From NCBI GenBank assembly GCA_937926445.1, contig CALBAK010000050.1:1-42950 (forward strand): 42,950 bases of DNA, in the 5' to 3' direction. Position 1 is the stretch's first letter. Each line of letters starts with the position of its first letter. This DNA is from an uncultured Alphaproteobacteria bacterium. GTDB taxonomy: Bacteria; Pseudomonadota; Alphaproteobacteria; Geminicoccales; Geminicoccaceae. Positions 9,221 through 18,285 of this stretch are shown here, piece by piece. The notes beneath the pieces were generated by a model, which searched no databases, was not told the origin of the DNA, and saw only the letters and a list, made by a program, of their open reading frames with translations. A program made the position numbers and the translations under genes.

Positions 9221-10540
9221 CTAGCGAAAGGCGAGGAGCTCGGCAGTGTCCGTCAGCACGAAAAGGGTGCCGCCGGCGGCGACCGGTGCCTGGCTCGCCC
9301 GGGCACCGATCCGGGCGCGGCCGACCGTTTCGCCGCTCGCCGGGTCGACGCTCAACAGCTCGCCACTCGAGCCGGCGAGCCAGAGCCGATCGCCCGCGAG
9401 GATCGGCCCCGCCCAGACGACGGCTTCGCTCCCCACCCCCGAACCGCTACGGGTCTCGAGGCGGCTGACCCAGCGCACCCGTCCGCCCTGTCGCAAGAGG
9501 CAGAGGAGCTCGCCCTGGTCGGAGAGCAGGAAGACGAACTCGCCCGCGACCCAGGGAGTCTCGGCCGAGCCGACCGCGACCTCCCAGATCCGCTGGCCCG
9601 ACCGCAGGTCGAGGGCCGCGACCTCGCCGCCGTTGCCGGCGACGATCACCCGGTCGCGGTCGATCACGGGCGCGCCGGTGATGTCCAGGATAGTGCCGAG
9701 CGCAAGTGTGCGGCGCGGCCGGGCGACCACCTCGCTCCAGAGCGGCCGGCCCGTCTCGAGGACGAGGGCGACCACCTCGCCTGAGGCGTATGCCACGACG
9801 ACGATGCCGGCGCCGACCGCCGGCGGCGCGCCGCCCAGGACCGCCGCGGTTTCGATCGTACCGGCGTGGCGCCAGCGGAGCTGGCCGGTCGCAGCGTCGA
9901 GCGCCACGAGCTGGTTGTCGGCGGTGCGCACGAGCACGAGGCCACGGGCGATCGTGGGAGCCGAGCGCAGCGGGGCGCGGAGCGCGACCTTCCAGATCGG
10001 ATCGCCGCCGCCCGCCGGCAGGGCGACGACCTCGCCGTGCGCCAGGGTCGCGAACAGGACGCCGCCAGCGAAGCCCACGGCACCACCCGACACCCGATCG
10101 TCGAGCCGGGCCTCGCGCGGCCGCCAGCTCCACAGCCGCCGGCCGTCGCCGGCCGCCACCGCGCTGACCGTGGCGGCACCGTCGACCGCGTAGACCACGC
10201 CCGAGGCCACGACCGGGCGGCCGAGCAGGCGGGCCGAGCCGGACGCGGTGCTGCCGATCGAGCTGCGCCAGGCGAGCGTCGTGCCGGCCGGTCCGGCCGG
10301 ATGGCCCGGGGCATTGTCGGGCTCGCCGCCGAAGAGCGGCCAGTCGGGGTTCAGAGCCGGCGGCGGCAGGCGGACCTGGAGCTCGGCCAGGCGCGGATCG
10401 GCGCTCGGCCCCTGTCCCGCCAACAGGACCGGGATGCGCCGCCCCTCGAGCGGGGGTGGCTCGCGTTCGCCGAACCACACACCCTCGCCGCAGCCGGCGA
10501 GAGCGGTGCCGAGCCCGGCCAGCAGCGCGCGACGCTTCAC
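9221..10540 (-). CDS. bamB: BamB-like PQQ-propeller lipoprotein
   Basis: A 439-residue exported lipoprotein. The N-terminus KRRALLAG...LAGC places the lipobox Cys at residue 17. The rest is a series of PQQ-type blades (for example DAATGQLRWRH, DLRSGQRIWEVAV, DPASGETVGRARI). BamB is the outer-membrane lipoprotein of the BAM beta-barrel assembly complex. The assignment rests on fold, lipobox and the yfgM–bamB–der order. GTG 10540 overlaps the upstream TGA by four bases. Confidence 0.88.
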   Translation of the reverse strand: MKRRALLAGLGTALAGCGEGVWFGEREPPPLEGRRIPVLLAGQGPSADPRLAELQVRLPPPALNPDWPLFGGEPDNAPGHPAGPAGTTLAWRSSIGSTASGSARLLGRPVVASGVVYAVDGAATVSAVAAGDGRRLWSWRPREARLDDRVSGGAVGFAGGVLFATLAHGEVVALPAGGGDPIWKVALRAPLRSAPTIARGLVLVRTADNQLVALDAATGQLRWRHAGTIETAAVLGGAPPAVGAGIVVVAYASGEVVALVLETGRPLWSEVVARPRRTLALGTILDITGAPVIDRDRVIVAGNGGEVAALDLRSGQRIWEVAVGSAETPWVAGEFVFLLSDQGELLCLLRQGGRVRWVSRLETRSGSGVGSEAVVWAGPILAGDRLWLAGSSGELLSVDPASGETVGRARIGARASQAPVAAGGTLFVLTDTAELLAFR

Positions 10541-11196
10541 GAGGTCGACCGGACAGGCGGCGCGCCGAGCGCGTCCAGGAGCTCGGCGGCACGGCCGCGC
10601 AGCGAGGGTGGCGCCTCGGCGTCCTCGGTGATCCGCCGGAGCGTGGCGACGGCCTGCTCGCGCGCCCCTGCCCGCAGCTGCGCGGCGGCCTGGAGCTGCC
10701 GAGCGACGTGCCGCCAGGGGCCGCCGTCGACCGCAAGCGGCTCGAGACGGCGGGCGAGTTCGCCCGGGTCGTCGCGAGCGATCCGTCGCGAGGCGGCCAT
10801 GAGGAGTGCGGCGTCTTTGAGGAGCGGATCGCCGCCCGGATCGGCCGCCACCGCGTCGAGGGCGGAAAGCGCCGTTTCCTCGTCGGTCGCGAGGGCCGCC
10901 GCGCGCAGCCGGGCGAGCGCGGCGAAGCCGGGGCTCGCCTCGCGGGCGAAGTCGAGCAGCGCCATGACGGCCTCGGCATCCCCGCCGGCAGCGCGCTGCT
11001 CGCTCGCCGCGAAGCGCTCGGCCTCCACCGTCCGCCGGTGCTCCTGCCAGCGCTGCCAGCCGACCCAGCCGGCGGTCGCGAGCAGGATGCCGACGGCCCC
11101 GGCGAGCGCGATCCAGCCGTAGCGTTTGGCGAGCTCGGCGAGCTTCTCGCGCTGGAGCTCCTCGTCGACCTCGCGGAAAAACTCGTCGGACTTCAA
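10537..11196 (-). CDS. YfgM-like ancillary protein with TPR-like domain
   Basis: A 219-residue protein with a cytoplasmic start (MKSDEFFREVDEELQREK), one membrane helix at about residues 28–46, and a helical Ala-rich domain fitting the YfgM TPR-like family. YfgM is a periplasm-facing membrane protein linked to the SecYEG/PpiD chaperone network. Its place immediately before bamB and der supports the call. It overlaps the next gene as GTGA and is divergent from thpR across 134 bases. Confidence 0.87.
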   Translation of the reverse strand: MKSDEFFREVDEELQREKLAELAKRYGWIALAGAVGILLATAGWVGWQRWQEHRRTVEAERFAASEQRAAGGDAEAVMALLDFAREASPGFAALARLRAAALATDEETALSALDAVAADPGGDPLLKDAALLMAASRRIARDDPGELARRLEPLAVDGGPWRHVARQLQAAAQLRAGAREQAVATLRRITEDAEAPPSLRGRAAELLDALGAPPVRSTS

Positions 11197-11330
11197 GCGG
11201 GCGGCCTCGGATCGGGAAGGGCGGGTCGGCGGGCCTCGCGGGCCCGGTCGGGTCTAGGAGAGCACATCGGATTTGGCAAGCGCAGCGAGCTCCTCTAGCC
11301 TCGGTTGCGGACCTGCACGGGAGGGCCTCC

Positions 11331-11891
11331 ATGCCCCGGCTCTTCGTCGCCCTGCCCATGCCCGAAGAGGTCGCGATCGACCTCGAGCGGCTGTCGACCG
11401 GCCTGCCCGGCGCTCGCTGGACCGATCCCGAGGACTACCATCTGACGCTGCGGTTCGTGGGCGAGGTCGACCACGAGACCTTCTGGGAGCTCGGCGAGGC
11501 GCTCGCTTCGGTGCGCGTGCCGCCCTTTGATCTAGCGCTGCTCGGGCTCGGCCTCTTCCCGCCGCGCGGCGAGCCGCACACGCTCTGGGTGGGTGTGGAG
11601 AGCCCCGAGCCGCTCATCGCGCTCAAGCGGAAGATCGACCGGGTGGTCCGCGAACTCGGCGTCGCCCAGGAAAAGCGCAACTTCCACCCGCACGTGACGA
11701 TCGCCCGCTTCCGCTTCCCGCCCCCGCCCGATCGGCTCGGTAGCTGGCTCAAGGGCCGCTCGCTGTTCCGCACGCGGCCTTTCCCGGTCTCGCATTTCAA
11801 CCTTTATTCGAGCGTGCTGCGGCCCGAGGGGGCCGAGCACACGCTCGAGGCGAGCTACGACTTCGTAGCCGGGGTAATGGAGCGGGTCTGA
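11331..11891 (+). CDS. thpR: RNA 2',3'-cyclic phosphodiesterase (2H family)
   Basis: A 186-residue protein of the ThpR/LigT family. Both 2H-phosphoesterase motifs are visible: HLT at residues 37–39 in YHLTLRF and HVT at residues 121–123 in FHPHVTIAR, with conserved FLxxV-like context (RFVGEV). The enzyme opens 2',3'-cyclic phosphates on RNA ends. The length is normal and a GGAGGG ribosome site lies upstream. It forms a single-gene unit between divergent yfgM and the convergent FmdB gene. Confidence 0.94.
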   Translation: MPRLFVALPMPEEVAIDLERLSTGLPGARWTDPEDYHLTLRFVGEVDHETFWELGEALASVRVPPFDLALLGLGLFPPRGEPHTLWVGVESPEPLIALKRKIDRVVRELGVAQEKRNFHPHVTIARFRFPPPPDRLGSWLKGRSLFRTRPFPVSHFNLYSSVLRPEGAEHTLEASYDFVAGVMERV

Positions 11892-11901
11892 GCCGGCCGC
11901 C

Positions 11902-12171
11902 TCAGTGCACGCAGCCGGCGCCGCAGACGTGCCCGCTCGCGCTGCCCGCGTCCATCCCGCAGGCGCCCATCCCGCAGCCCTCCATGCCGCAGCTGAGGCC
12001 GCTCTCGCCGCCGCCGTTGTCGGCGGCACCCTTGGCGACCATCGGCCGGGCGAGTGCTCGGGGGGAGGCGGTGGCGCAGGTGGGGCAGGGCATGGGGGCA
12101 TCGGACTCGCTCATCTTGCCCCAGGCCTGGAACTCGCCGTGCGTGCTGCAGGTGTAAGTGTAGAGCGGCAT
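11902..12171 (-). CDS. FmdB-type zinc ribbon protein with Cys/Met-rich tail
   Basis: An 89-residue protein. The start MPLYTYTCSTHGEF and CPTC at about residues 29–32 fit the FmdB/CxxC zinc-ribbon family, with the second Cys of the first pair replaced by His (CSTH). The C-terminal 30 residues are a Gly/Cys/Met repeat (CGMEGCGMGACGM) ending CGAGCVH, which could bind metal. The function of the family is not established. It is convergent with thpR, leaving 10 bases between stops. Confidence 0.8.
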   Translation of the reverse strand: MPLYTYTCSTHGEFQAWGKMSESDAPMPCPTCATASPRALARPMVAKGAADNGGGESGLSCGMEGCGMGACGMDAGSASGHVCGAGCVH

Positions 12172-12221
12172 CCTCGCTGGCCCTCCGACGCGATGCCCTC
12201 TAGATAGGCGAAGGGCGGCCG

Positions 12222-13109
12222 TTACGTCAGGGGGCTGCGCGAGGCCGCGAGCCGGACGGGCTCGCCGAGGTACAGCGCGACCGGGCCAGTCGGCAGAACC
12301 GGCACCGCGTTGACGCCGAAGCAGGGACCCTCGCCCAGGAAGTCTCGGCCCAGGGCACGAAGCGTGCGGATCGGCTCGGGCCCGAGCCGCTCGCCGCTCT
12401 CCTGGTCCGTTGTCGTCACGATACAGCGGGCGCAGGGCTTGACGAGGCGGAGCGCCGCGCCGCTCGCCAGGCGCACGTGCCCCGCCCGATCCTCGGCCCA
12501 GGCCGGCACGCCTTCGAGCACGAGGTTCGGACGGAACCGGGCCCTCGGCACCGCTGAGCCGCCGCCTGCGACGATGGCCGCGTTCAGCGCCGCGAGCGAG
12601 GCCGAGGCCGTCACGAGGAGGGGAAAGCCGTCGCTGAACGCCGTTCGGCTACCGGGCGGAGCGACGGTCGGATCACAGGCTCTGACGATCGTTTCGGGGA
12701 AGCGGACGATCCGCACCTCGCGGCCGAGCACGCGGGAGAGTGCCCGATCGGCCTCGGGGTCGGGCGCGACAACCCGGACGCGGTCGCGCCAGACGCCGAC
12801 CTCGAGCGGCTCGCCGCGATCCTCGAGCGGCAGGGCGAGCTCGAAGCCGTCGAGGCCGAGGACGAGCCGGTCGGGCTCGAGGCGCGGGACGAGCCGGGCG
12901 ATGCGCGGCTCCTCGCGCTGGGTGAGGAATCGCCCGTCGGGCCGGACGAGCATCCAGCGACGGTCGAAGGCGAGGCCCGGGGGCTCGAGCCGGGCCTTGT
13001 GGAGCGCGGTCCCGCGACCACCTTCGATCGGGTAGACGAAGATCCCCGCAACGGTCCCCGAAAGGGCCTCGTCCGGCGCTTCGCTCGTCCCCTCAACTCG
13101 CTTATTCAC
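12222..13109 (-). CDS. MOSC domain protein (YcbX-like)
   Basis: A 295-residue protein with an N-terminal MOSC beta-barrel domain (IFVYPIEGGRG ... LAFDRRWMLV) and a C-terminal MOSC domain. KPCARCIVTT holds Cys226 and Cys229, the region that carries the molybdenum-cofactor ligand Cys in the family. Such proteins, for example YcbX, are cofactor-dependent reductases of N-hydroxylated compounds. There is no fused ferredoxin domain. The GTG at 13109 is the first in-frame start and no better one is seen. Confidence 0.88.
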   Translation of the reverse strand: MNKRVEGTSEAPDEALSGTVAGIFVYPIEGGRGTALHKARLEPPGLAFDRRWMLVRPDGRFLTQREEPRIARLVPRLEPDRLVLGLDGFELALPLEDRGEPLEVGVWRDRVRVVAPDPEADRALSRVLGREVRIVRFPETIVRACDPTVAPPGSRTAFSDGFPLLVTASASLAALNAAIVAGGGSAVPRARFRPNLVLEGVPAWAEDRAGHVRLASGAALRLVKPCARCIVTTTDQESGERLGPEPIRTLRALGRDFLGEGPCFGVNAVPVLPTGPVALYLGEPVRLAASRSPLT

Positions 13110-13167
13110 CGGCCGTTCCGGGTTTTCCTGCGGCGTTCGTTCACAGCCTGTGGAAAGCCGGGACGAT

Positions 13168-13788
13168 TCAGCCGGGCACGGCCATGCCGCGGGCCACGTC
13201 GGGGCGCAGCGCCATGATCTGGGCCCAGCGGCGCAGGTCGGAGAGGCCGCTCGCTTCTTCGAGGATCGCCTTGCGGCCGGCCACGGTCGGGTAGAGGGCG
13301 AAGTCGGCGATCGAGATCTCCTCGCCCGCGAGCCAGGGATGGCGCGAGAGGCGGCGATCGACCTGGGCGAGTATCGAGAGGAACCGGTTCTTACAGTAGG
13401 CCATGACTTCGGGGTTCGGCGGCTCGAAGGCCTTGGCCATGTAGAAGAGCGCGGCGCTCGCCGGCGCGACGTCGGTCATCACCAGCATGAAGGCTTCGAG
13501 CACCTGCGTGCGGCGGACCGGGTCGGTCGGCAGGAAGCGGCCGGAGCGCTCGGCCAGATAGAGGAGGATGGCGCCCGATTGGGTGACCGTGATCGGCCGG
13601 CCGCCCGGGCCGCCATGATCGACGATGACGGGAATCTGGCCGGCCGGGTTGATCTTCAAGAACTCCGGGCTGCGTTGGGCGCCGGCCAGGAGATCGACCT
13701 TGTGGGCACGGAAGGGCAGGCCTGTCGCCTCGAGCATGATCGAAGCGCGCTGCCCGTTGCTCGTGCCGGCGGTGTAGAGATCGATCAT
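13168..13788 (-). CDS. Glutathione S-transferase family protein (nu-class-like)
   Basis: A 206-residue GST. The N-terminal thioredoxin-like domain reads MIDLYTAGTSNGQRASIML with the TSNGQ signature of YfcG-like enzymes. It is followed by NPAGQIPVI and QSGAILLYLAER, the glutathione-binding region. The C-terminal helical domain includes the N-capping-box-like EEISIADFALYP. Members act as GSH-dependent disulfide reductases or transferases; the substrate is unknown. No lesion is visible. Confidence 0.9.
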   Translation of the reverse strand: MIDLYTAGTSNGQRASIMLEATGLPFRAHKVDLLAGAQRSPEFLKINPAGQIPVIVDHGGPGGRPITVTQSGAILLYLAERSGRFLPTDPVRRTQVLEAFMLVMTDVAPASAALFYMAKAFEPPNPEVMAYCKNRFLSILAQVDRRLSRHPWLAGEEISIADFALYPTVAGRKAILEEASGLSDLRRWAQIMALRPDVARGMAVPG

Positions 13789-13818
13789 GCAGCTTTCCCC
13801 TCGCGGCCGCCGCGCAGG

Positions 13819-14300
13819 CTAGGCGGCCGCCGCGCGGCGGGCAATCGCCGCTTCGCCGGGCGCCCCGCCGGCGCCCAGCTCCGCGCCGCCCCGGTGCGCC
13901 GTGACCTCGATTTCGACCCGGATGCGCGGGTCGATCATGCCGACCTCGAGGCGGGTGGCGGCCGGGCGGATCGCGCCGAGCCGGCGGGCGAAGACCGGAG
14001 CGAGGCGCACGAAGAGCTCGGCGCGGGTGAGGGAGCAGCGGATGCGGACGATGTCGGCGAGGCCGGAGCCCGCCTCGGCGGGGGCGACCTCGATGTCGGC
14101 GAAAGCCTGCTCGGCCTGCGCGATCGGACCCTTCTGATCGTCCCTCTGCCGAAGTCCAAGCCCGAGGTGCCGTAGACGTGCACCCGATCGTCTTCGACCA
14201 CCGTGTGCGCACGGCCCGCGAGCCGTTTCAAGGCGGAGCCCGAGGCGAGCGTGCGGCGTTCGCGTGGCCCGGCGGGCTCCCGACGATCCGAGGGTTTCAG
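13819..14300 (-). pseudogene. RidA/YjgF-family protein, frameshifted
   Basis: The N-terminal part (RRTLASGSALKRLAGRAHTVVEDDRVHVYGTSG) and the C-terminal part (GPIAQAEQAFADIE ... RPAATRLEVG...DPRIRVEIEVTA) of a RidA-type protein lie in different frames. The switch is at about 14125–14140, after GLDFGRGTI. RidA proteins deaminate reactive enamines and imines. No ATG, GTG or TTG opens the N-terminal frame. The only candidate is a CTG at 14300 that overlaps the TGA of the upstream gene. Both the indel and the poor start suggest a decayed gene. Confidence 0.72.
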
Positions 14301-15493
14301 CGCGGGTAAAGATGGGCGAGGCGGCCCTGGACGGCGACCAGTCGGCCGGCAGCATCCGTGGCGACGCGCCAGCCGAAATCGGCCTTCGGCAGCCAGACAA
14401 CGGGCTCGAGCGCCCGCGGCTCGCCCACGCCGATGCCGTCCTCGCCGGGCTGCAGCTCGAACAGGCGCACGGCACCGCAGCGGCTCCCCGTCTGGTCCAG
14501 CGGACAGGCGCTGCGCGGGGCACCCACGACCAGGAGCCGACCGGTCCCGGAGAGCGCCACCGCCCCGCCGAAAGTGCCGATCAGGGGATCGTTCGAGCCG
14601 AGGGTGGTCACCCGGCGCCAATCGTCGCCCTCGCGGCGGAAGAGGACGACCTTCTGCTCGCCCGCCACCGCCACGGTCTCGCCGAGATCGTCGATCGCGA
14701 CCTCGGCTGCGAACTCGAGATCACCCGGGACGGGCGTATCGAGGGAGGCGACGAGGTCCCATTCCCCGTCTGGTGCCCGCTCGTAGGCCCAGAGGCGACC
14801 GGCCCGTCCGTAGGACCCGGGGCCGCCCACAAGCGCGGTCCGGCCGTCGCCCGAGAGCGCCACCGTGCGACCGAAACGGTCGGTCGGCGAGCCTTCGGCG
14901 GGGCGCGGGAAACGGACCGCGATGCGCCAGGTGCCGCCTTCGCGCTCGAAGAGAAAGGCCGTGCCGCAGACATCCTCGGGCACGCCCACCACACAATCGT
15001 GGTGCGGTGCGCCCACCAGCAATGCGCTGCCGTCGCGAGCGATCGCGAGGGTCTGGGCGGGCGGTGGGAAGGGCTTGTCGAGCTCGCCCGGGATCTCGAT
15101 CCGGCCGAGCTCGCGAAAGCTCCAGCCTTCGCGCTCGAACACGAGGACCCGCTTCTCCCAGGGTGTGCCGATCGCCACGGTCCGCCCGTTGCCGGCGAGC
15201 ACGCCGATGACCGGCGGGCAGTCGCCGTTGCGGGGCTTGGCGGGGCCCGCCCGCTCGGCGACCGGCGCCCATCGGTCGCGCTCGCGCTCGAAGAGCCGCA
15301 CGAGCCAACAGCGATCGGCCGGTGGGGGAGCGAAGGCGGCCACGATCCGGCCGTCGTCGGAGACCGCATCCCGCAAAAGGACGTGGCCGCCGGGCAGCTC
15401 GGCCGCGAGGGTGGAGGTGACCGAAAGTGCGCTCGGGAGCGTGGCCGCGAGTGCTGCGAGGGAGCCGAGCACGGATCGGAGGGCGGGCCGCAT
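14297..15493 (-). CDS. Exported FG-GAP/propeller-like repeat protein
   Basis: A 398-residue protein with a signal peptide (MRPALRSVLGSLAALAAT...STLAAE). Repeats of the type AIARDGSALLVGAP, ALSGDGRTALVGGPGS and ALSGTGRLLVVGAP recur about every 50–60 residues and resemble FG-GAP or integrin-type beta-propeller blades. Two CxxxC-like pairs (HHDCVVGVPEDVC, SACPLDQTGSRC) probably form disulfides. The function is unknown. ATG 15493 overlaps the MFS stop as ATGA, so the two are in one operon. Confidence 0.75.
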   Translation of the reverse strand: MRPALRSVLGSLAALAATLPSALSVTSTLAAELPGGHVLLRDAVSDDGRIVAAFAPPPADRCWLVRLFERERDRWAPVAERAGPAKPRNGDCPPVIGVLAGNGRTVAIGTPWEKRVLVFEREGWSFRELGRIEIPGELDKPFPPPAQTLAIARDGSALLVGAPHHDCVVGVPEDVCGTAFLFEREGGTWRIAVRFPRPAEGSPTDRFGRTVALSGDGRTALVGGPGSYGRAGRLWAYERAPDGEWDLVASLDTPVPGDLEFAAEVAIDDLGETVAVAGEQKVVLFRREGDDWRRVTTLGSNDPLIGTFGGAVALSGTGRLLVVGAPRSACPLDQTGSRCGAVRLFELQPGEDGIGVGEPRALEPVVWLPKADFGWRVATDAAGRLVAVQGRLAHLYPR

Positions 15494-16743
15494 CAGGAGG
15501 TGGCCCGGGCGGAGGCCGGCCGGGCGGTCGGACCCGAGGGTCGGACCGAGGCGGCGGCCAGGATCGACAGCGCGGTCGCGATCGCGACCAGCCAGAAGAG
15601 GCCGGCCGGCAGGTTCGCATCCAGCAGCCGGCCGGCGATCGCGGGGGCGATCGTGGCGCCCAGATCGAGGCCGGAATAGACGAAGCCGAAGACCTTGCCC
15701 GAACCACCCGGCGGGGCGGCGGCACGGACCAGGAGATCGCGCGAGGGCGTCGTCGCCCCGTGCAGCGCGCCCGCGAGCCCGACCACGACCCAAAGGAGGG
15801 GCAGCGGTAGGGCGACATGGCCGGGCAGGAGCGCGAGGAGGGCCGCGAAGCCGAGGCCCGTCGCGATGATGCCGTGCCGGTTGGGTGTGCGGTCGGCGAG
15901 GATCCCGCCCGCGACCGTGCCCAGAGCACTGCCGATCATGAAGGCCGTGACCGTGGTCGCGGCCAGAACGAGTTCGGTGCCCCACAGTTTGTCGAGTGCC
16001 AGGGGCATGAAGCCCTGGAGGGCGATGACACCGGTGGCCTGCAGCGCGAAGAAGGCGAAACAGAGGAGGACCGGTCGACCGATCAGCACGGCGAGGGCGG
16101 ATCCGCTCGACGCCGCCGTGTCGGAAGCCGCCCGCTCGCGATGGGAGGGGGTCTCGAGAGCATCGCGGCGGAGCAGCACGAGGGCGGCGAGCGCGAGACC
16201 GATGCAGGCCGCCACCAGCAGCGCCGCGCGCCAGCCGAAGGTGGTGGAGAGGGCCGCCATGACGACCGGGGCGAGCGCCCAGCCGATCGTCCCGCCGATC
16301 GTGTGGACCGAGAAGGCGCGCGCCATCCGCGAGGGAGTGACCCGGTGGCCGAGGATCGCGTAGTCGGAGGGGTGGAAGACGCTGTTGCCGAGGCCCAGCA
16401 GCGCCGCGGCCGGGAACAGGAGGAGGAAGCTCGGTGCCACGGCCGCCAGGAGCGCACCCACGCCCAGGAGGGCGAGGCCGCCCGCGAGCACCCGGACGGC
16501 ACCGATGCGGTCGACCAGGAAGCCGGCCGGCGTCTGGACGAGACCCGAGGTCACGAAGAAGACGGTGAGCAAGAGGCCGAGCTCGGTCCAGGAAACGCCG
16601 TAAGCCTCGCGCAGAGCCGGGAAGAGCGGCGGCAGGACGAGATGGAAGAAGTGGCTGCCCATGTGCGCGAGCCCCACGAGCCCGATGACCTCGAGGTCGC
16701 GCGTCGGCAGCTGCGGGCGCGAAGGCGCGATCGTGGCGTGCAT
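15493..16743 (-). CDS. MFS transporter
   Basis: A 416-residue major facilitator with twelve hydrophobic segments. The loop 2–3 motif appears as GFLVDRIGAVRVLAGG, and RTPNRHGI follows GGILAD in the second half. The start MHATIAPS at 16743 is chosen over an in-frame start at 16788 because a GGAG ribosome site lies just upstream and the extra 15 residues are not MFS-like. It resembles sugar/drug efflux-type MFS proteins (YNFM/fosmidomycin resistance-like) but the substrate is not clear. No lesion is seen. Confidence 0.88.
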   Translation of the reverse strand: MHATIAPSRPQLPTRDLEVIGLVGLAHMGSHFFHLVLPPLFPALREAYGVSWTELGLLLTVFFVTSGLVQTPAGFLVDRIGAVRVLAGGLALLGVGALLAAVAPSFLLLFPAAALLGLGNSVFHPSDYAILGHRVTPSRMARAFSVHTIGGTIGWALAPVVMAALSTTFGWRAALLVAACIGLALAALVLLRRDALETPSHRERAASDTAASSGSALAVLIGRPVLLCFAFFALQATGVIALQGFMPLALDKLWGTELVLAATTVTAFMIGSALGTVAGGILADRTPNRHGIIATGLGFAALLALLPGHVALPLPLLWVVVGLAGALHGATTPSRDLLVRAAAPPGGSGKVFGFVYSGLDLGATIAPAIAGRLLDANLPAGLFWLVAIATALSILAAASVRPSGPTARPASARATS

Positions 16744-16821
16744 GGGCTGCTCCGGGCGGCACAGACGAGCGCTATATGCGCCGCGCACGACGAGCCGACC
16801 ACCTCTCGCTCGCGCACCGAC

Positions 16822-18144
16822 TCAGCGCACGAAGCGCAAGGCCTGGAAGCCTCGTCGCAGTTCCACGACGTCCTCGCGCACGGCCGCGAGTGCGCGGCGT
16901 GAGAGGAGCGCGTCGGCCAGGAGCCGCGCCACCTCGACCATCGTCTCGGGGCCCATGCCGAGCCGGGTGATCTCCTGGGTCCCGAGCCGGACACCGTTGA
17001 AGTCGCCGGCCACGGGCGACAGCGGCAGGCCAATGCCGGATGTCAGGATGTTGGCGGGCTCGATCGCCCGCGAGGCCCGGGTGCCGCCGCCGAACGGCCG
17101 GGCGTCGATCGCCAAATGGTGGGAGCGGGTCGGGAAGGCGTCCGAGGGGGCGACGAGCGGGACACCTTCCGTGGCCAGCGCCTCGCCGAGGGCCCGGGCG
17201 TTCTCGATCATGGCGCGGGCATAGGCGGCACCGTGGGTGCGGGTATCGAGCAGGGCCACGACCAGGGCCGCGGTGCGGGCGAGGTCGAAATTGGCGGTGA
17301 GGCCCGGATAGGCGATCCGGTCGACACGCTCCGCGAGCTCCGGGTCGTTCGTGAGCACGAGGCCGCCCGGCGGTCCGCCGAGCGACTTGTAGGTCGACAT
17401 CGTGACGAGATCAGCACCCTCGGCGAGAGGGTCCTGGAACGCTCCACCCGCCAAGAGACCGGACATGTGGGCGGCGTCGTACATCACGACGGCGCCGACC
17501 TCCTCGGCGATGGCGCGGACCTCGCGGACCGGGTGTGGGACCAGGTTGAGGGAGCCGGCGACGACGATCAGCCTCGGCCGGACCCGCCGGGCCTCCGTCC
17601 GCAGCCGATCGAGGTCGACCGTGAAGGCGGCATCGTCGATCGGCACCTCGTGGACCTCGAGGCCGTAGAGGCCGGCCGCACCCTCGCGATGGTGGGTGAC
17701 ATGGCCCGCGGCCTTCTCGGGGAAGGCCATGATCCGATCGCCCGGCCGGCAGGTGGCCATGAAGGCGTAGAGGTTGGCGAGCGATCCCGAGCCGACCCGG
17801 AACTCGCAGAAGCGGCAGCGGAAGACCTCGCAGACCAGCGCCTGCACCATGATCTCGATCTCTTGCGCGTGGCCGAGGCCGGTCTCGTACTTGTCGCCGG
17901 GCCAGCCGAGCGAAGGGCGGCTGCCGACGCTGCGCGCGAGGAAGGCCGCGGCACGCGGGTTCATGGCGTTCGTGCCGGCGTAGAGGTTCAAGACCTCGCG
18001 GTCGTGCAGCTGTTCGTGGCGGGCGAGCGTGGCCTCGAGCTCGGCCTCGAGCGCGTCGGGCGAGAGCCCGGCATAATGCCGGATCCGCTCGCCGATCGGG
18101 ATCTCGAGCCAATCGGGAACCCAGGGCCGCTTCGCCGCTGCCAT
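16822..18144 (-). CDS. SHMT-family PLP enzyme, non-canonical
   Basis: A 440-residue fold-type I PLP enzyme related to serine hydroxymethyltransferase. PLP contacts are seen as MYDAAHMSGLLAGG (His and Asp) and the Schiff-base Lys253 in STYKSLGGPPGG. Canonical SHMT has TTHKTLRGPRGG there; the His before the Lys and both Arg are replaced by Tyr, Gly and Pro. The SHMT N-terminal NLYAGTNAMNPRAAAFL is also off-consensus. It is probably a paralogue acting on another beta-hydroxy amino acid. The start at 18144 has GGAGG upstream. It is divergent from the ACR3 gene. Confidence 0.82.
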   Translation of the reverse strand: MAAAKRPWVPDWLEIPIGERIRHYAGLSPDALEAELEATLARHEQLHDREVLNLYAGTNAMNPRAAAFLARSVGSRPSLGWPGDKYETGLGHAQEIEIMVQALVCEVFRCRFCEFRVGSGSLANLYAFMATCRPGDRIMAFPEKAAGHVTHHREGAAGLYGLEVHEVPIDDAAFTVDLDRLRTEARRVRPRLIVVAGSLNLVPHPVREVRAIAEEVGAVVMYDAAHMSGLLAGGAFQDPLAEGADLVTMSTYKSLGGPPGGLVLTNDPELAERVDRIAYPGLTANFDLARTAALVVALLDTRTHGAAYARAMIENARALGEALATEGVPLVAPSDAFPTRSHHLAIDARPFGGGTRASRAIEPANILTSGIGLPLSPVAGDFNGVRLGTQEITRLGMGPETMVEVARLLADALLSRRALAAVREDVVELRRGFQALRFVR

Positions 18145-18285
18145 CCGCCGACCTCCGCGGTTTTTTTCGAAGATGCGGCGCCTTGCCGCTCCCCGACAAG
18201 CGCCGACAGGCTTCGCCCTGCCACGGATCGACCGCATGTGGACGAGAGCGCTAATCGTTTCGAACGACATCGCGAGGAGCTGCGG

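Noticed and set aside
16745-16788. Upstream in-frame start for the MFS gene
   Set aside because: The extra residues are not MFS-like, and a ribosome site fits the start at 16743.
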